Source: Seminavis robusta
Lineage: Eukaryota; Bacillariophyta; Bacillariophyceae; Naviculales; Naviculaceae
Length of the DNA stretch: 64,000 nucleotides
Reading direction: 5' to 3'
Assembly (NCBI GenBank): GCA_903772945.1
Contig: CAICTM010000266.1
Location: 1-64,000 of the forward strand
Made by a program: the position numbers and the translations under genes. Under the pieces are notes generated by a model. The model did no database searches and was not told the DNA's origin. It saw only the letters and a program-made list of their open reading frames with translations. Position 1 is the stretch's first letter. Each line of letters starts with the position of its first letter. Positions 19,953 through 29,749 of this stretch are shown piece after piece.

Positions 19953-22518
19953 CTATTTGTGTTTGAGAAGATTTGATTTTGTGAGAAGAAAAGACCAGCC
20001 CTTTTTGAAATCTTGAAGGACAGAGGGAAGACACCGGTACATGTAACTCCAACATGTTCTTCGTAAATACGCCCTTTCCAAAGCCCACTTAAGGGACACC
20101 GGTTGACAATTGATCCATGGTAAAGCGAAGCTTCAAAACCGTGGCCAGCAAAGCTTGTCTTTACCGCTAAAGAGAATTTCAAGGATGCATGCAGCAATCA
20201 GGAACCAAAGCCTTTTTTGTACATACGAGGTTTGTACCGAAGCCGTCAGGTATACCGGTGAGAACAGCGAGCTGTAAAACAACCAAACGAGTGAAGTGAA
20301 TGTTGAATTAATGGAAAAAATAGGATTTTTAATTGCTCATCCTAACATGTCTTCCCCTTTTTGTATTTAGGATCTGAAACAAAGAAGGGTAAGACTCAGC
20401 GTCCATCGGGTCAGATAGGATTTATTTGTAGGAGCCTTTTAGAAGGGCTGTTCAAAGCACTTTCCAATTGGGTGTAAAGTACCGGTACTGTAGCTCGTAC
20501 GCTCGTACTGTACATGTTGACTGGTGTGGGCTCAAGTGTCCTCACAGTATCCAATTACCAGCGTTCACAAGTTACGTTTTCACAACAACCCGGGCTACGG
20601 TACCGGTACTGTGCATTGTGCAATGTGCATTGCCAGCAACGAAAGTAACGTACTAGTACTCGTATGTATTGAGTAGCTTTGTATCGAGAGTTGAGAGCCC
20701 TGCCGGTGCGGGTGACCGCACTACTGGTGGAATATTCAACCTCACTGCCACACCGACAGCCCATGTAGCATTGCAGTTCGATTTGTCTTGCCAGAATGCT
20801 ACAGTCGTGTCCAATTCGCGACCAAATTGAAGCTGTGGCTGGCTATCACTATCAACCTACTTGTTGTTAGTACGAACGCTACCGTCCCACCACAAAGACC
20901 CACTCGACTGTACCGTTCTACGCATGCCTTTGCCTTATAAGAACTGAAGCAATGTGCGTCTTTCTTGAGGACTCTATCGTGACGGAAAGACTTGCTTTGT
21001 CCGCATAATGGGCCTGGCGTTGCCTCTTACCGGTAAAGGGAAATCCTTCCCCTCATCTGGTGAACTCCTCTTTTTGCTTCCATTTGTTTGTTTGTTGGCG
21101 GCAACTTGGCGGTACTGCGATAAGCTGCAAAGATGCACTGGTTGAAGAAACTGCATGCAGAGCAGAAGCTCTAACTAGGCAGATGGTAGTCAGTTACCAG
21201 GGATAGTTCTGTCTGTGAAGGCGAAAGGGGTGCCAGTGCAATCATGATCAACCCAATGAGGTACGATGTGCCGGCATGTAGACGAGACCAAGCCTCAAAG
21301 GACTTCTTGTGGAGTTCGAATTGTTTTTGTTTTCATGCCTTGCGTAATTTCCACGCTCGGATTCCACGATACTGAGATCACGGGGATGTGGTAAATCCAT
21401 GTAAACTTTGTTTTAGGTTTTCCCCGTCTACGGTACACTAAATAGGTTGGAGAGAAAGCAACTTTGGCGTGGCCGCACTTGACTTGCTCTGGGAAACCAA
21501 ACAAACAGCAACGGTGGAATTAGGATATGCATACAATCCTTGATAAACTGCTGAGAAACTTGTCCCATCAGTTTGGTCTGGGAAATACTAATGGAACAAA
21601 ACAAGACCATGTTTTGGGCCCCAGAGGTACCGCTACTAATAAAAGACTCAAGCAAGCCAACAGGTCTTCCGTCCATCATTCGTCACCAATCAGGTGTGTG
21701 TACTCGGCTATCAGCTACAGTGGAGAGCAATGACAAAGATTACACAGTTCCTTCATACAAGAATAGTCCCTGATGCACCAACAAATAGCGAGTTTTATTT
21801 GACAGTGTTGCTCACGAGCGGGTGGGCGCCTTCGTGTGCAACAGTTACTAAAGAATGCCGTCAACAAGACCGCAATGGCTGAATCCACGGAACTTTTCAT
21901 GCCCCAGGGTCGTAAAAGAAAGCATGGCGTCTTGTTTGCAGACTTGTATCCTCAACATTTGCAATCCAGGAGTTCAAGCTCCCTCTCGAACTGTGCTGTG
22001 GTGCTTCCCTGAGAGCAGCATCCATTCCACGGTGGGTTGGCTGCTATTGATCCTTCAGTGATACATCAGCTTCAACACTTTTAAAAATCAGTGCTTGGTT
22101 CCGCTTACATCACCAAGGCACAGTCTTCAGGCAGTGCCAAGTATAACTCTCGCACTGTGTTGGAGTGTTTCCCAGACTTCAGCATTCAGTTCCATGGTGG
22201 GGCTTATTGCTATTGAGACTGCTGTTGATACTTCCGTGAAACATCAACTTCAACACCTACATCAGTGTTTGCTTCCAAGCAACTGCAAAAGAAGCAATGC
22301 CAAGAGCGAGAAGAAAGGAAGGAAAGTCGGTGGGTACGTACCAGTGCTGCTCGCTATTAGACATCCTACGCAGGCAAGGTGATCGATGATTGAATAGGTT
22401 TTTCCTTTTATACTTTATGTTCTAGTTGTACACGCATGATATTAGTAGCTAGCTGTATATGAGATTCCGTTGCAGTTCCGTCGCCGAGAATAAGCTTCCT
22501 TGTTTGAAGTGATGATCC
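19953..22518. other. Long intergenic region; diverged tandem duplication
   Basis: No gene could be supported. A diverged direct repeat of about 120 bp with a period near 164 bp lies at 21,976-22,268. ACCGGTA palindromes recur around 20,030-20,610. Confidence 0.45.
21976..22268 (+). repeat. Diverged tandem duplication, period about 164 bp
   Basis: CTCTCG[AC]ACTGTG, TGTGGTGCTTCCC/GAGTGTTTCCC, CCATTCCACGGTGGG/CAGTTCCATGGTGGG, GCTATTGA and CATCA[GA]CTTCAACAC occur in the same order at 21,983-22,080 and 22,147-22,250. Both copies fall in an otherwise empty region and have no shared open frame. They may be remnants of a gene or a non-coding transcript. Confidence 0.6.
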
Positions 22519-23187
22519 TTAGCAGGTCATGGCCGCGACGTTTGACTCTTCTTCTGTGGAATCCGAAAGGCCGTTGACTTGCCAAATGTCTTCCTCTTGT
22601 TCGTATAGGACAGGCCAGTGCTTCTTGCAGTAATCCTTCCAAACATCCACGGCAACACTGCTGCTGCACTTGTGGGCGTATTGCTCCACACTGGCTCGGT
22701 GAACTGTCTTGTTCGTGGTCTCCCCGTATTGAGGGGTCCGCCCCCACTCATCCTCTGATGGATGGTAGTGATGGTCATCCCACAGGCAGAAGGGTCTCTT
22801 GGAGTTCACAATGTCAGAAGATTCTTCCACCAGCGAATCCAAGGTATGCAAGACTTTGCCGCATGGAGCTCCGCAACGTCCTTCCTTTTGCAAAGGCCAA
22901 GACACCACAAAGCCACAGACGTTGTAGTTCTTGACAATCTTCTTCAATTCTTGAATGGTACTCTCCGCCAGTGCTTTTCGGTTTCCCGTTCTGGTCTCAA
23001 GCTTGATTGGCATTGGGTCTAGGGCCAAGGGTGAATCTCCGTAGTTTGGATGAGATGCAATGGCGAGGCCAATGCGGTCACTTCCCACGTCCATGGCCAA
23101 AACCGTACCACTCGCCTTTTTCCAGTCGAGCTTGGAAGCCAATGTGGATGGCTTGGCCAAAAAGTTGAGCAAGTTGGTCTTCGACAT
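22519..23187 (-). CDS. YqgF/RuvX-like RNase H-fold protein
   Basis: 222 aa. The start is placed at 23,187 (MSKTNLLNFLAKPSTLASKL); the upstream extension looks like 5' leader. Residues 29-45 (VLAMDVGSDRIGLAIAS) form the first strand of the YqgF fold with the conserved Asp33 and Gly35. PLALDPMPI follows, and GFVVSWPLQKEGRCGAPCG corresponds to the family's G-x-P-x-x-x-D-G loop. FCLWDDHHYHP sits where the second acidic strand is expected. Bacterial relatives act in 16S rRNA 5' processing or resolve branched DNA. The C-terminal ~80 residues (about 143-222) are a lineage-specific addition with an acidic end. The N-terminus is Ser/Lys/Leu-rich and could be an organelle signal, which is unproven. Confidence 0.75.
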   Translation of the reverse strand: MSKTNLLNFLAKPSTLASKLDWKKASGTVLAMDVGSDRIGLAIASHPNYGDSPLALDPMPIKLETRTGNRKALAESTIQELKKIVKNYNVCGFVVSWPLQKEGRCGAPCGKVLHTLDSLVEESSDIVNSKRPFCLWDDHHYHPSEDEWGRTPQYGETTNKTVHRASVEQYAHKCSSSVAVDVWKDYCKKHWPVLYEQEEDIWQVNGLSDSTEEESNVAAMTC

Positions 23188-24531
23188 GATGTATGTATCG
23201 TAGCTGAATGTATGAATCTTTCGTCTATGCAAACCAGGCAATCTATCTATCTGAATTGTGGGAAGATCGATCTCTAACAATCAACTGGCCTTGTCATTCA
23301 CAGACTAGCATGACCATCAGGCAAGAACTGGGTTTATTCAGCAAAGAAAAGTGGACGCGTTGCAAACAAGCAACAATCAAGCATTGATGAACGATCGAGT
23401 AAGAAGAATGCTTCCATCGACCGCTGACAATAACAATCGGGTTTGAAGGCAAAATGTGAAGCCTTTTTGACAAGTTGAAAGGGGTGTCAAGCATCCACGA
23501 TCGCATCGGTAATAAAGAACGCCAATCAAGGAAACGTCAACCAAATAGCAGTCCAATTCCAATAGCCTAAAGTTTCAGCCTTACCAATATGCTCTTTCTC
23601 CATGAAAACTCTTCAAGCATCCTAGCCAGCCACGTAGAGGAGTGCACTACGTGTTCTGGATTGAATCTGTACGGTACGGAAGTATGTCATTGGACCAAAG
23701 GAGAAGCTATGCATCACGACGGCTCCAATGAAATCGGGGCCTAAAGTTTTTGTATGATGCATGGCTTTGCTGATTGATTGCCTGGAGATCATCTAGTCCA
23801 GTCCTGGAGCTACCAAGAGCTGGCAAGTATCAGTGTCAGCTATGGACAGGGCGCGGCGATACAGTGTCAGCTATGGACGACACAAGAGCAAGCTAGTTGT
23901 CTTCAAGTTGTCGCCAGATACTGGCTAGCTAGCTAGCTCCGTTGGCTGCTACATTGATTGGAGGTGCCACCCTTTTGACAGCCCCGAACTGGCCTGTCTA
24001 GCTAGCTAGTGGCCTCGAGTGGAGGAGGAGAACCCCATGAGAAGGGCCCTCGGAGTATCATCAAAGCCATCATAGGATACTAGTAGAGAAGCCAAGCATC
24101 CACGGCATTCTAGACAGAGAGAAGCCAAACATCCATATATTTCCTGGTCCGGTCCTGGAACTCCATAACCATCCAGGATGTTCTACTACGAGATTTCAGT
24201 TGGATCCTGTAGCCTAACCAATGCAAGACAGGACTTGTAGCCTAACCACAGTACGACAGGAGTGATTGGCAGTGTTTCCCTCATAGTCCTTCTACTATAG
24301 CCAGACTAGACTCGACTTGACTTGGTCGTCTCGATTTCTCTCCAGCCTTCTATTGATCAAGGTTTGAGGATTGTAGTGCTTGTGCCAAAGGTTTTGACCG
24401 TTTGTCCGAATCAGATTCAAAAGAGCTGGTTGCTATGTCTTCTAATCTGATCTGTAGCTCTCCTCTGCTATCAAGCATGAATGCATGATTTTTCCTAACG
24501 TTCCTACCTACCTAACTAAACAGTCACGTAC
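23188..24531. other. Intergenic region rich in short direct repeats
   Basis: Three short direct repeats sit close together: CAGTGTCAGCTATGGAC at 23,831 and 23,862; an AGAAGCCAAxCATCCA unit near 24,087 and 24,120; GTAGCCTAACCA at 24,209 and 24,237. CTAG repeats occur at about 23,925-23,937 and 23,998-24,010. No gene seen. Confidence 0.5.
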
Positions 24532-26498
24532 TCACTTGCCCGGCCTACATCGACAGCAATCATCGGGACATTCCACTCCTTCATCCCCTCGGGGACACTG
24601 CACCATGAGCAAGGTAAGGTCTCCCGTTTCGTGCAAGGCACAAACTTCGTCTGGCATGGTTCCAGTAATTCTTGGATTGTGATAAAGTTGAAATAGATCC
24701 AAGAGCGTCATCTCGCCTAGCTCGGAAGGGACCGTGCCGGACAAGTCATTGCCAAAGATTTCCATGCGAGTCATGTTGGTGAGCAACCCAAATTCTGTCG
24801 GTATGGAACCGGTGAGGAGATTTTCGTTGGCAGTGAGATAATCTATAGATAGATAGGCGATAAAGTGGATTGTTGTTGACATGCAAGGAAAGAAAGGGAG
24901 CGATAGAAAAAGCAGCACCACGCGTGGGTTAGTCTCCAACTTAATCGTTTCACCCCAAAAGTACTACATTCCTCCCTGCCAATTGTTTCGTAGCCAAAGC
25001 AAGACGTACATAATTCCGTCACTTGTCCCAATTCACTGGGAAATGGTCCGGTCAGTTTGTTGTCATTGATATCCAACCGATGCAACGCCACCATATTCCC
25101 CCACTCGGTTGGCACCGATCCTGCCAATCCCGATCCGAACAATTGCAACACTTCCAATTCGGTCAACAACCCCATCGTGGAGGGAAGGGGTCCACTCAAT
25201 AAGCATTCCGACAAGTAGACTTCTCGTAGTTGCGTACACATGCCAATACTGGTAGGGATTACTTTGGAAAATCGATTTTCTTCCAAGGACAGCGACACGA
25301 GTTGCGTCAAGTATCCAATTTCACTCGGGATATCTTCCTGAATCGCGTTGAAGCCGAGTGACAATTCCATCAATTCGGACAGGGCTCCAATCTGAGTCGT
25401 CAAACTCCCCGACAGTTCATTCTTTTCCAATCGCAATTGGAGCAGTGAAGACGAGAGTTGTTGAATGTGCGAAGGAATGGAGCCGGTCAATTCATTGTCG
25501 TAGAAACTCAACACTTTTAATTTGGTCAATAGAAATAATTCCGTGGGCACTGTCCCCGACAAATGATTGCGGGTCACGGAAATACCGCGCAATTCCGACA
25601 ACAATGCCAATTCGGTAGGAATTGTTCCATACAAATGCATTTCGTCCATGCCCAACGAGACGACTTGTTGGTCGCTGTTGCACGTGACATAGAGCCACGT
25701 ACATTCGTGCGCATTGTCGCTCCACCAGAGATTTTGTTCATCCCAGTCAGTGCCCGACCATTCATTGTACAATACTGCCATCACGTAGCGTTGATCGAGC
25801 CATTCACTAGCGGCGCGTGTCGTGCTGCCACTGGCCAACCACAACAGGGCCAAATTGCGGGCATGACACGATGTAATGGTCGGACGTGTGTCATTGGGAT
25901 GCAACAGTGGATAGAGATTGTCGACGAGTTCTTGATAGAGGAATCGAATGTCATCGGCCACGACGGTGATTTGTTCTTGACAGTGACATTGGAGTATGAC
26001 ATGGGGTTGCACGTAATTGCCCAGAGAACAGTCAGGATTCGAGTGATCGTACGGATCCAAGGGCGTGGTTTCCCGTTCTTGAATCGATTTTACCCACTCG
26101 GGATCCAACCACACTTGTGTAGGAGGATCGGTGGGTTGTTCTGCCGTCGCTGTTGCCTTGTTGTCATTGTCATCTTTTTGTCCAATGGTAAAGTGCAAAA
26201 TGAGAATCAAAATGGCGACCAGCACGGCCAAACAAAAGAAAATGGCAGCAATATAGAGCCACTGCATGGAACGACCATCTCCACTACTTGTCGACTTGTC
26301 GTTGGTAGTGTAGTGGGAAGGCGGTCTCTGTGGGGGGTCTTCAATCGGACCGCCATGTGAGTCCTCCAATGGAACCGAAGTCTCTGTCCCGACATCACTC
26401 GTCTCCTTCACTTGACTGTCAATGCTTTCTTCCTCCACCACCTCCACCTCCGATCCATTCAGTATTGGATCTTCCTGCTTATTATTGTCGTTGGACAT
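24532..26498 (-). CDS. Membrane-anchored leucine-rich-repeat protein
   Basis: Exons 25,010-26,498 and 24,532-24,842 flank a 167-bp intron (GTACGT...CTATAG) that restores the repeat pattern (GQVTELYYLTANENLLTGSIP). The product is 599 aa. Residues 1-77 are acidic and cytoplasmic-type; 79-105 form one transmembrane helix (WLYIAAIFFCLAVLVAILIL). A Cys-containing linker holding NEWSGTDWDEQN then precedes about 11 plant-type LRRs (LxxLxLxxNxLxGxIPxxxG). A Cys-rich end follows (CPDDCCRCRPGK). This order suggests a type II orientation with the LRRs outside or in the lumen. There is no kinase domain. Many diatom LRR proteins look like this and are presumed to bind ligands or other proteins. The stop codon overlaps a good GTGAGT donor, so a further exon is possible. 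Confidence 0.85.
24843..25009 (-). other. Intron of the LRR gene
   Basis: GTACGT donor and CTATAG acceptor, 167 bp, phase 1. It joins two halves of one LRR so the 24-residue spacing is kept. Confidence 0.85.
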
Positions 26499-26969
26499 GA
26501 TGGTGGATTTGATGGACGTCTTGAATGAAATGAGGCAGGGGCAGAACTAACTTGACAATGAGGTGTGTCTCTGTGTGTCTCTTGTGCCTGAGATGATCGA
26601 TGCGTGACACTGGTTATCGGAGTGCCAGTCTCAATGACCAGTGGCTTCACAGCTCAGCAGGATTCAATTCAATCCACTGCCGCAACTGGCCACCCGCATA
26701 TTACACCACACGCGACTTCATTGACTGCTGTACGTGGAGCTAGCTAGCTAGATCTATGCTAAGGTTCTTGCTTGATAATTCAGATTCAAAGTATTCTCTA
26801 ATATAATATTTCACATTAGTACGTTATGAATGATCATTCTACTCTGAAAGAATGCTCTGGCTACAGTACTCACAGCAATGATGGACAAGTAGATCGTACG
26901 GTACGGTATCTTGCACGTCTTGCACCGGGTCCAATGTGATCATCTGTGATGATGCGTCTATCTATCTAT

Positions 26970-27251
26970 CTATACGGGAAAAGGAGAGCAGGAAAAGCCA
27001 TAGTAGAGCCATGGATCGTCGGAATGGCCTTGGTGGTGGTGGTGGTGATGCGTAGTAACAATCAGAGCAATCATGCCCAACCCACACAAGAAGAACATCA
27101 TGGCAAAAGCACCAAAATGCTGAACACCTTCTTGGAACACCGTGGTCTGTTGGCCAATGCCGAAAATCATTTGAGAGTAGTTGGGTGTCATCGTTATTTG
27201 TTGTTGTTGTTTAGTTTGGTTGTTTGTTTGTGTGGTCCATTGTGGCTGCAT
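26970..27251 (-). CDS. Possible small single-pass membrane protein
   Basis: 93 codons, or 73 from the second Met (MTPNYSQMIFGIGQQ). Residues about 46-66 form a clear transmembrane helix (FGAFAMMFFLCGLGMIALIV) followed by a six-His run made by CCA repeats. The stop codon lies at the edge of a TATC microsatellite. The amphipathic start plus a helix looks protein-like, but there is no family match and no neighbouring support, so it may be chance. Confidence 0.3.
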   Translation of the reverse strand: MQPQWTTQTNNQTKQQQQITMTPNYSQMIFGIGQQTTVFQEGVQHFGAFAMMFFLCGLGMIALIVTTHHHHHHQGHSDDPWLYYGFSCSPFPV

Positions 27252-27712
27252 TTGATACCGGTACGGTTGACTTTTAGCTTTGGGCGGACGAGCTACTACA
27301 GTAGCTAGCTAGAAGCCTGGAACAGTTCGGTTCGCTTTTGAAGCAAACTGATCAGGCTGATAGAAATAGGTAGTTAAGGTAATTGAAAACTGCGTAAAAA
27401 CGGTTATATATTTACCGCAACTACATGCTTCCGGTGAGCGTGGTTGATTTTAACAAGACTCGACTGAAGGATTAATCGTGATTCGATTCGACTCCGCAGC
27501 TCGGCCGCCGCAGCACGGAGCAGCCGCAGCATCACCGCAACAAACACCATCGACTGACACCATCAATGAGCTTTCCGTCAAGGCAGACAACAACAACAAT
27601 GACCAAGACTGCTAGTACTCTGGAAGCGTCTTGTTGGGTGTTGTTTGGTAGTATAGAGCATGAAATCAGTGCTCATCAGTGGCTCAGTCTCGTCTCATCA
27701 CAAGTCATTTTC

Positions 27713-27756
27713 CATCTGGCAGAATCTGTCATCCCAACATCTGGCAGAATCTGTCA
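27713..27756 (+). repeat. 19-bp direct repeat upstream of the 599-aa gene
   Basis: CATCTGGCAGAATCTGTCA occurs perfectly at 27,713-27,731 and 27,738-27,756, a period of 25 bases. Its place about 200 bp before an ATG makes a regulatory site possible; this is inference. Confidence 0.7.
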
Positions 27757-27949
27757 GGTGAAAAATGGGATGTCACCATGATGAGCTCACTTTTTTGTTC
27801 AACCGGATTGCTAGAGTTGCATACCCAACCGAACAAGGAAGACTTTCGCGATTGTTGATAAGCCAAGGCCAGATCAACCCCCCAGACCTTATTCAAGTCT
27901 ACTTTTACCTTTTCTATCCATCTTCTATTCAATACCTATCAATTGCAAA

Positions 27950-29749
27950 ATGAAGTTCACTTCTTCTATCATCAAGCTGCTCTCGTGGTCCACATGGACC
28001 ACCGACAACTACAACAGCAACACCAAGAAGACCCCCGTTCTCCAGGTCGCCAAGGAGATGACGGGCAACAACAACAACAACAACGACAAGGACGTTCCTG
28101 TGGCAGAGGAAGTCCCAACATTCCAACTGGACGAGTTGGACAAAGATGTCGTCCAAACCGCGGCACTGTTGCACACAGATGAAACCAATCCTGATGTGGA
28201 GTTCCAGCAGCACGGTCGCTTTCTAGGTGCCTACGACCTTTCCCTGGTTCCTTCGGATCAGCATGGTCACTACGGATACGACAACAACCAGCACCGGCCC
28301 AAGGGCTGTCGCATCCAACCCAGTCAATCAGCCAACGCTCGCTGGAAGACCCATTACGGTCAAGACACCGAACGGAGCAATGGAAACCGTTTATCCTTTG
28401 CTCCCGTCAACACTGTAGTGGGGTACTCTTCTGACAAGAGTGAACAAGAGGAAAACAGCAGTGTCTATCGAGACATGAAGAAACATGTGCCACAGGCAAC
28501 AATTGAATTCTGGCAGGAAGCCCAACAACAATTCATTTCCGTCGGCACACAGACACCCCACGAACGCGTCTTGGATCTCATCCAGTTGATTCAAGAGTAC
28601 GGATACCAACAAGTGGCCAAATGGATCACCAACAACAAATGGTTCCAAAGTGACAAAGCGTACCTACGACAAGCCAAACTGTACATTCAAATTGATGCCG
28701 TGCATCGAGACCTCGAGGGACTTGTCAAATTCATCAAGGCGAAGAAAGGAAATGACAAGCAAGTCTCGCACTGGTTCATGGTCAACAAAAAGAACACTTA
28801 CATGTTCGAACTCGCCATGTGCCACTTGCATCTCGGTGGTATTCAGCGCAACGCTGACGACAAAATTTGCACCTTGAATACGCGAGAACAGATTGCCAAT
28901 CGACGATTTGTCTATCGCAAGGTCAAGGACGTCTGCATGGAAGATGCAGCACCCGTAGTAGTAGAACAACAACCAACAACAACAACTAAAGAGGTCGAGG
29001 CAATAGAAAAAGTCTCGACCGTCGACGACAACAAGATGGCATCCGATGCCACAACCACATGCGAAGCAGCGGTGGTTCCCACATGCACAGTAGTGGTCCC
29101 ATACATTCAAAAGTGGCATGTGAAACACTTCAAGATCAGTGTGCATGGACAACAACCGTTTGTATTGGAGATGCGAATGATGAATGGTGTGCTACTTGGA
29201 GTGGCACCCAACGACATTCTCGCTGCATTGATGAAGGATGGTGGAGACCTTGTCAAAGAATTCATGCGGCGGCACAACACACTACGGTTGGAGGCAGGCG
29301 CTGCCTCGGACGATACGGATTACGAATTCGTGACTGGCCAAATGGTGGAAGTGGTAGATGATGAGGAACCACTACTGGTCGAGGAACAACAACAAGTTGA
29401 TGCTGATGAACCACTGGTCGACAACCGAGTCGATGAGGAGGACAATGCGGACACAGCACAATCAACATTGCGGCGGTCAAAGAGACGCATGGCGGCGATT
29501 GCATCTCAAAGAATCGCAGAGCAAATGAAGCCACGGCGGGTGGCAGAGCAACCTAGAAATAATACACGTAGACGCGCGGTGGCCAAGAAGTCGACAAAGC
29601 CAAAGGCGCAGGGCAAGAAGACAAAGGCAAAGAGCAAGAAGAAGACGACGATACCTGTGACGGACACACAGCAGCAAACCACGGTTCAGACAACAACAAC
29701 TCTTTCTGGACGGCAAGTCAGAAAGCCTGATCGGTACATTCCAGTCTAG
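27950..29749 (+). CDS. Unknown 599-aa protein with a basic C-terminus
   Basis: Single-exon gene, ATG at 27,950. Residues 1-20 are weakly hydrophobic. A polar region follows with an Asn run near residue 40. About 170-310 is a helical, well-composed region with HERVLDLIQLIQEYGYQQV, then WFQSDKAYLRQAKLYIQID and HWFMVNKKNTYMFELAMCH. A second folded part lies at about 385-445. The end is strongly basic: an RRSKRR cluster, then a Lys-rich run (KKSTKPKAQGKKTKAKSKK), closing with SGRQVRKPDRYIPV. The basic tail suggests a nuclear or nucleic-acid-binding protein. The closing GRxVRKPDRY motif also occurs in retroelement polyproteins, so element ancestry is possible. I do not recognise a family, and no function is claimed. 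Confidence 0.75.
   Translation: MKFTSSIIKLLSWSTWTTDNYNSNTKKTPVLQVAKEMTGNNNNNNDKDVPVAEEVPTFQLDELDKDVVQTAALLHTDETNPDVEFQQHGRFLGAYDLSLVPSDQHGHYGYDNNQHRPKGCRIQPSQSANARWKTHYGQDTERSNGNRLSFAPVNTVVGYSSDKSEQEENSSVYRDMKKHVPQATIEFWQEAQQQFISVGTQTPHERVLDLIQLIQEYGYQQVAKWITNNKWFQSDKAYLRQAKLYIQIDAVHRDLEGLVKFIKAKKGNDKQVSHWFMVNKKNTYMFELAMCHLHLGGIQRNADDKICTLNTREQIANRRFVYRKVKDVCMEDAAPVVVEQQPTTTTKEVEAIEKVSTVDDNKMASDATTTCEAAVVPTCTVVVPYIQKWHVKHFKISVHGQQPFVLEMRMMNGVLLGVAPNDILAALMKDGGDLVKEFMRRHNTLRLEAGAASDDTDYEFVTGQMVEVVDDEEPLLVEEQQQVDADEPLVDNRVDEEDNADTAQSTLRRSKRRMAAIASQRIAEQMKPRRVAEQPRNNTRRRAVAKKSTKPKAQGKKTKAKSKKKTTIPVTDTQQQTTVQTTTTLSGRQVRKPDRYIPV

Larger units (their letters stand above)
26499..27949. other. Intergenic region between divergent genes
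   Basis: Holds the upstream regions of the LRR gene and the 599-aa gene, a (CTAT)n microsatellite at about 26,955-26,975, and a 19-bp direct repeat (CATCTGGCAGAATCTGTCA) at 27,713-27,731 and 27,738-27,756, about 200 bases before the next gene's ATG. One weak small gene is listed separately. Confidence 0.5.

Noticed and set aside
18981-19976. Two long plus-strand frames opposite the DUF6824 gene
   Set aside because: They mirror the minus-strand coding sequence, lack a domain and have unnatural composition.
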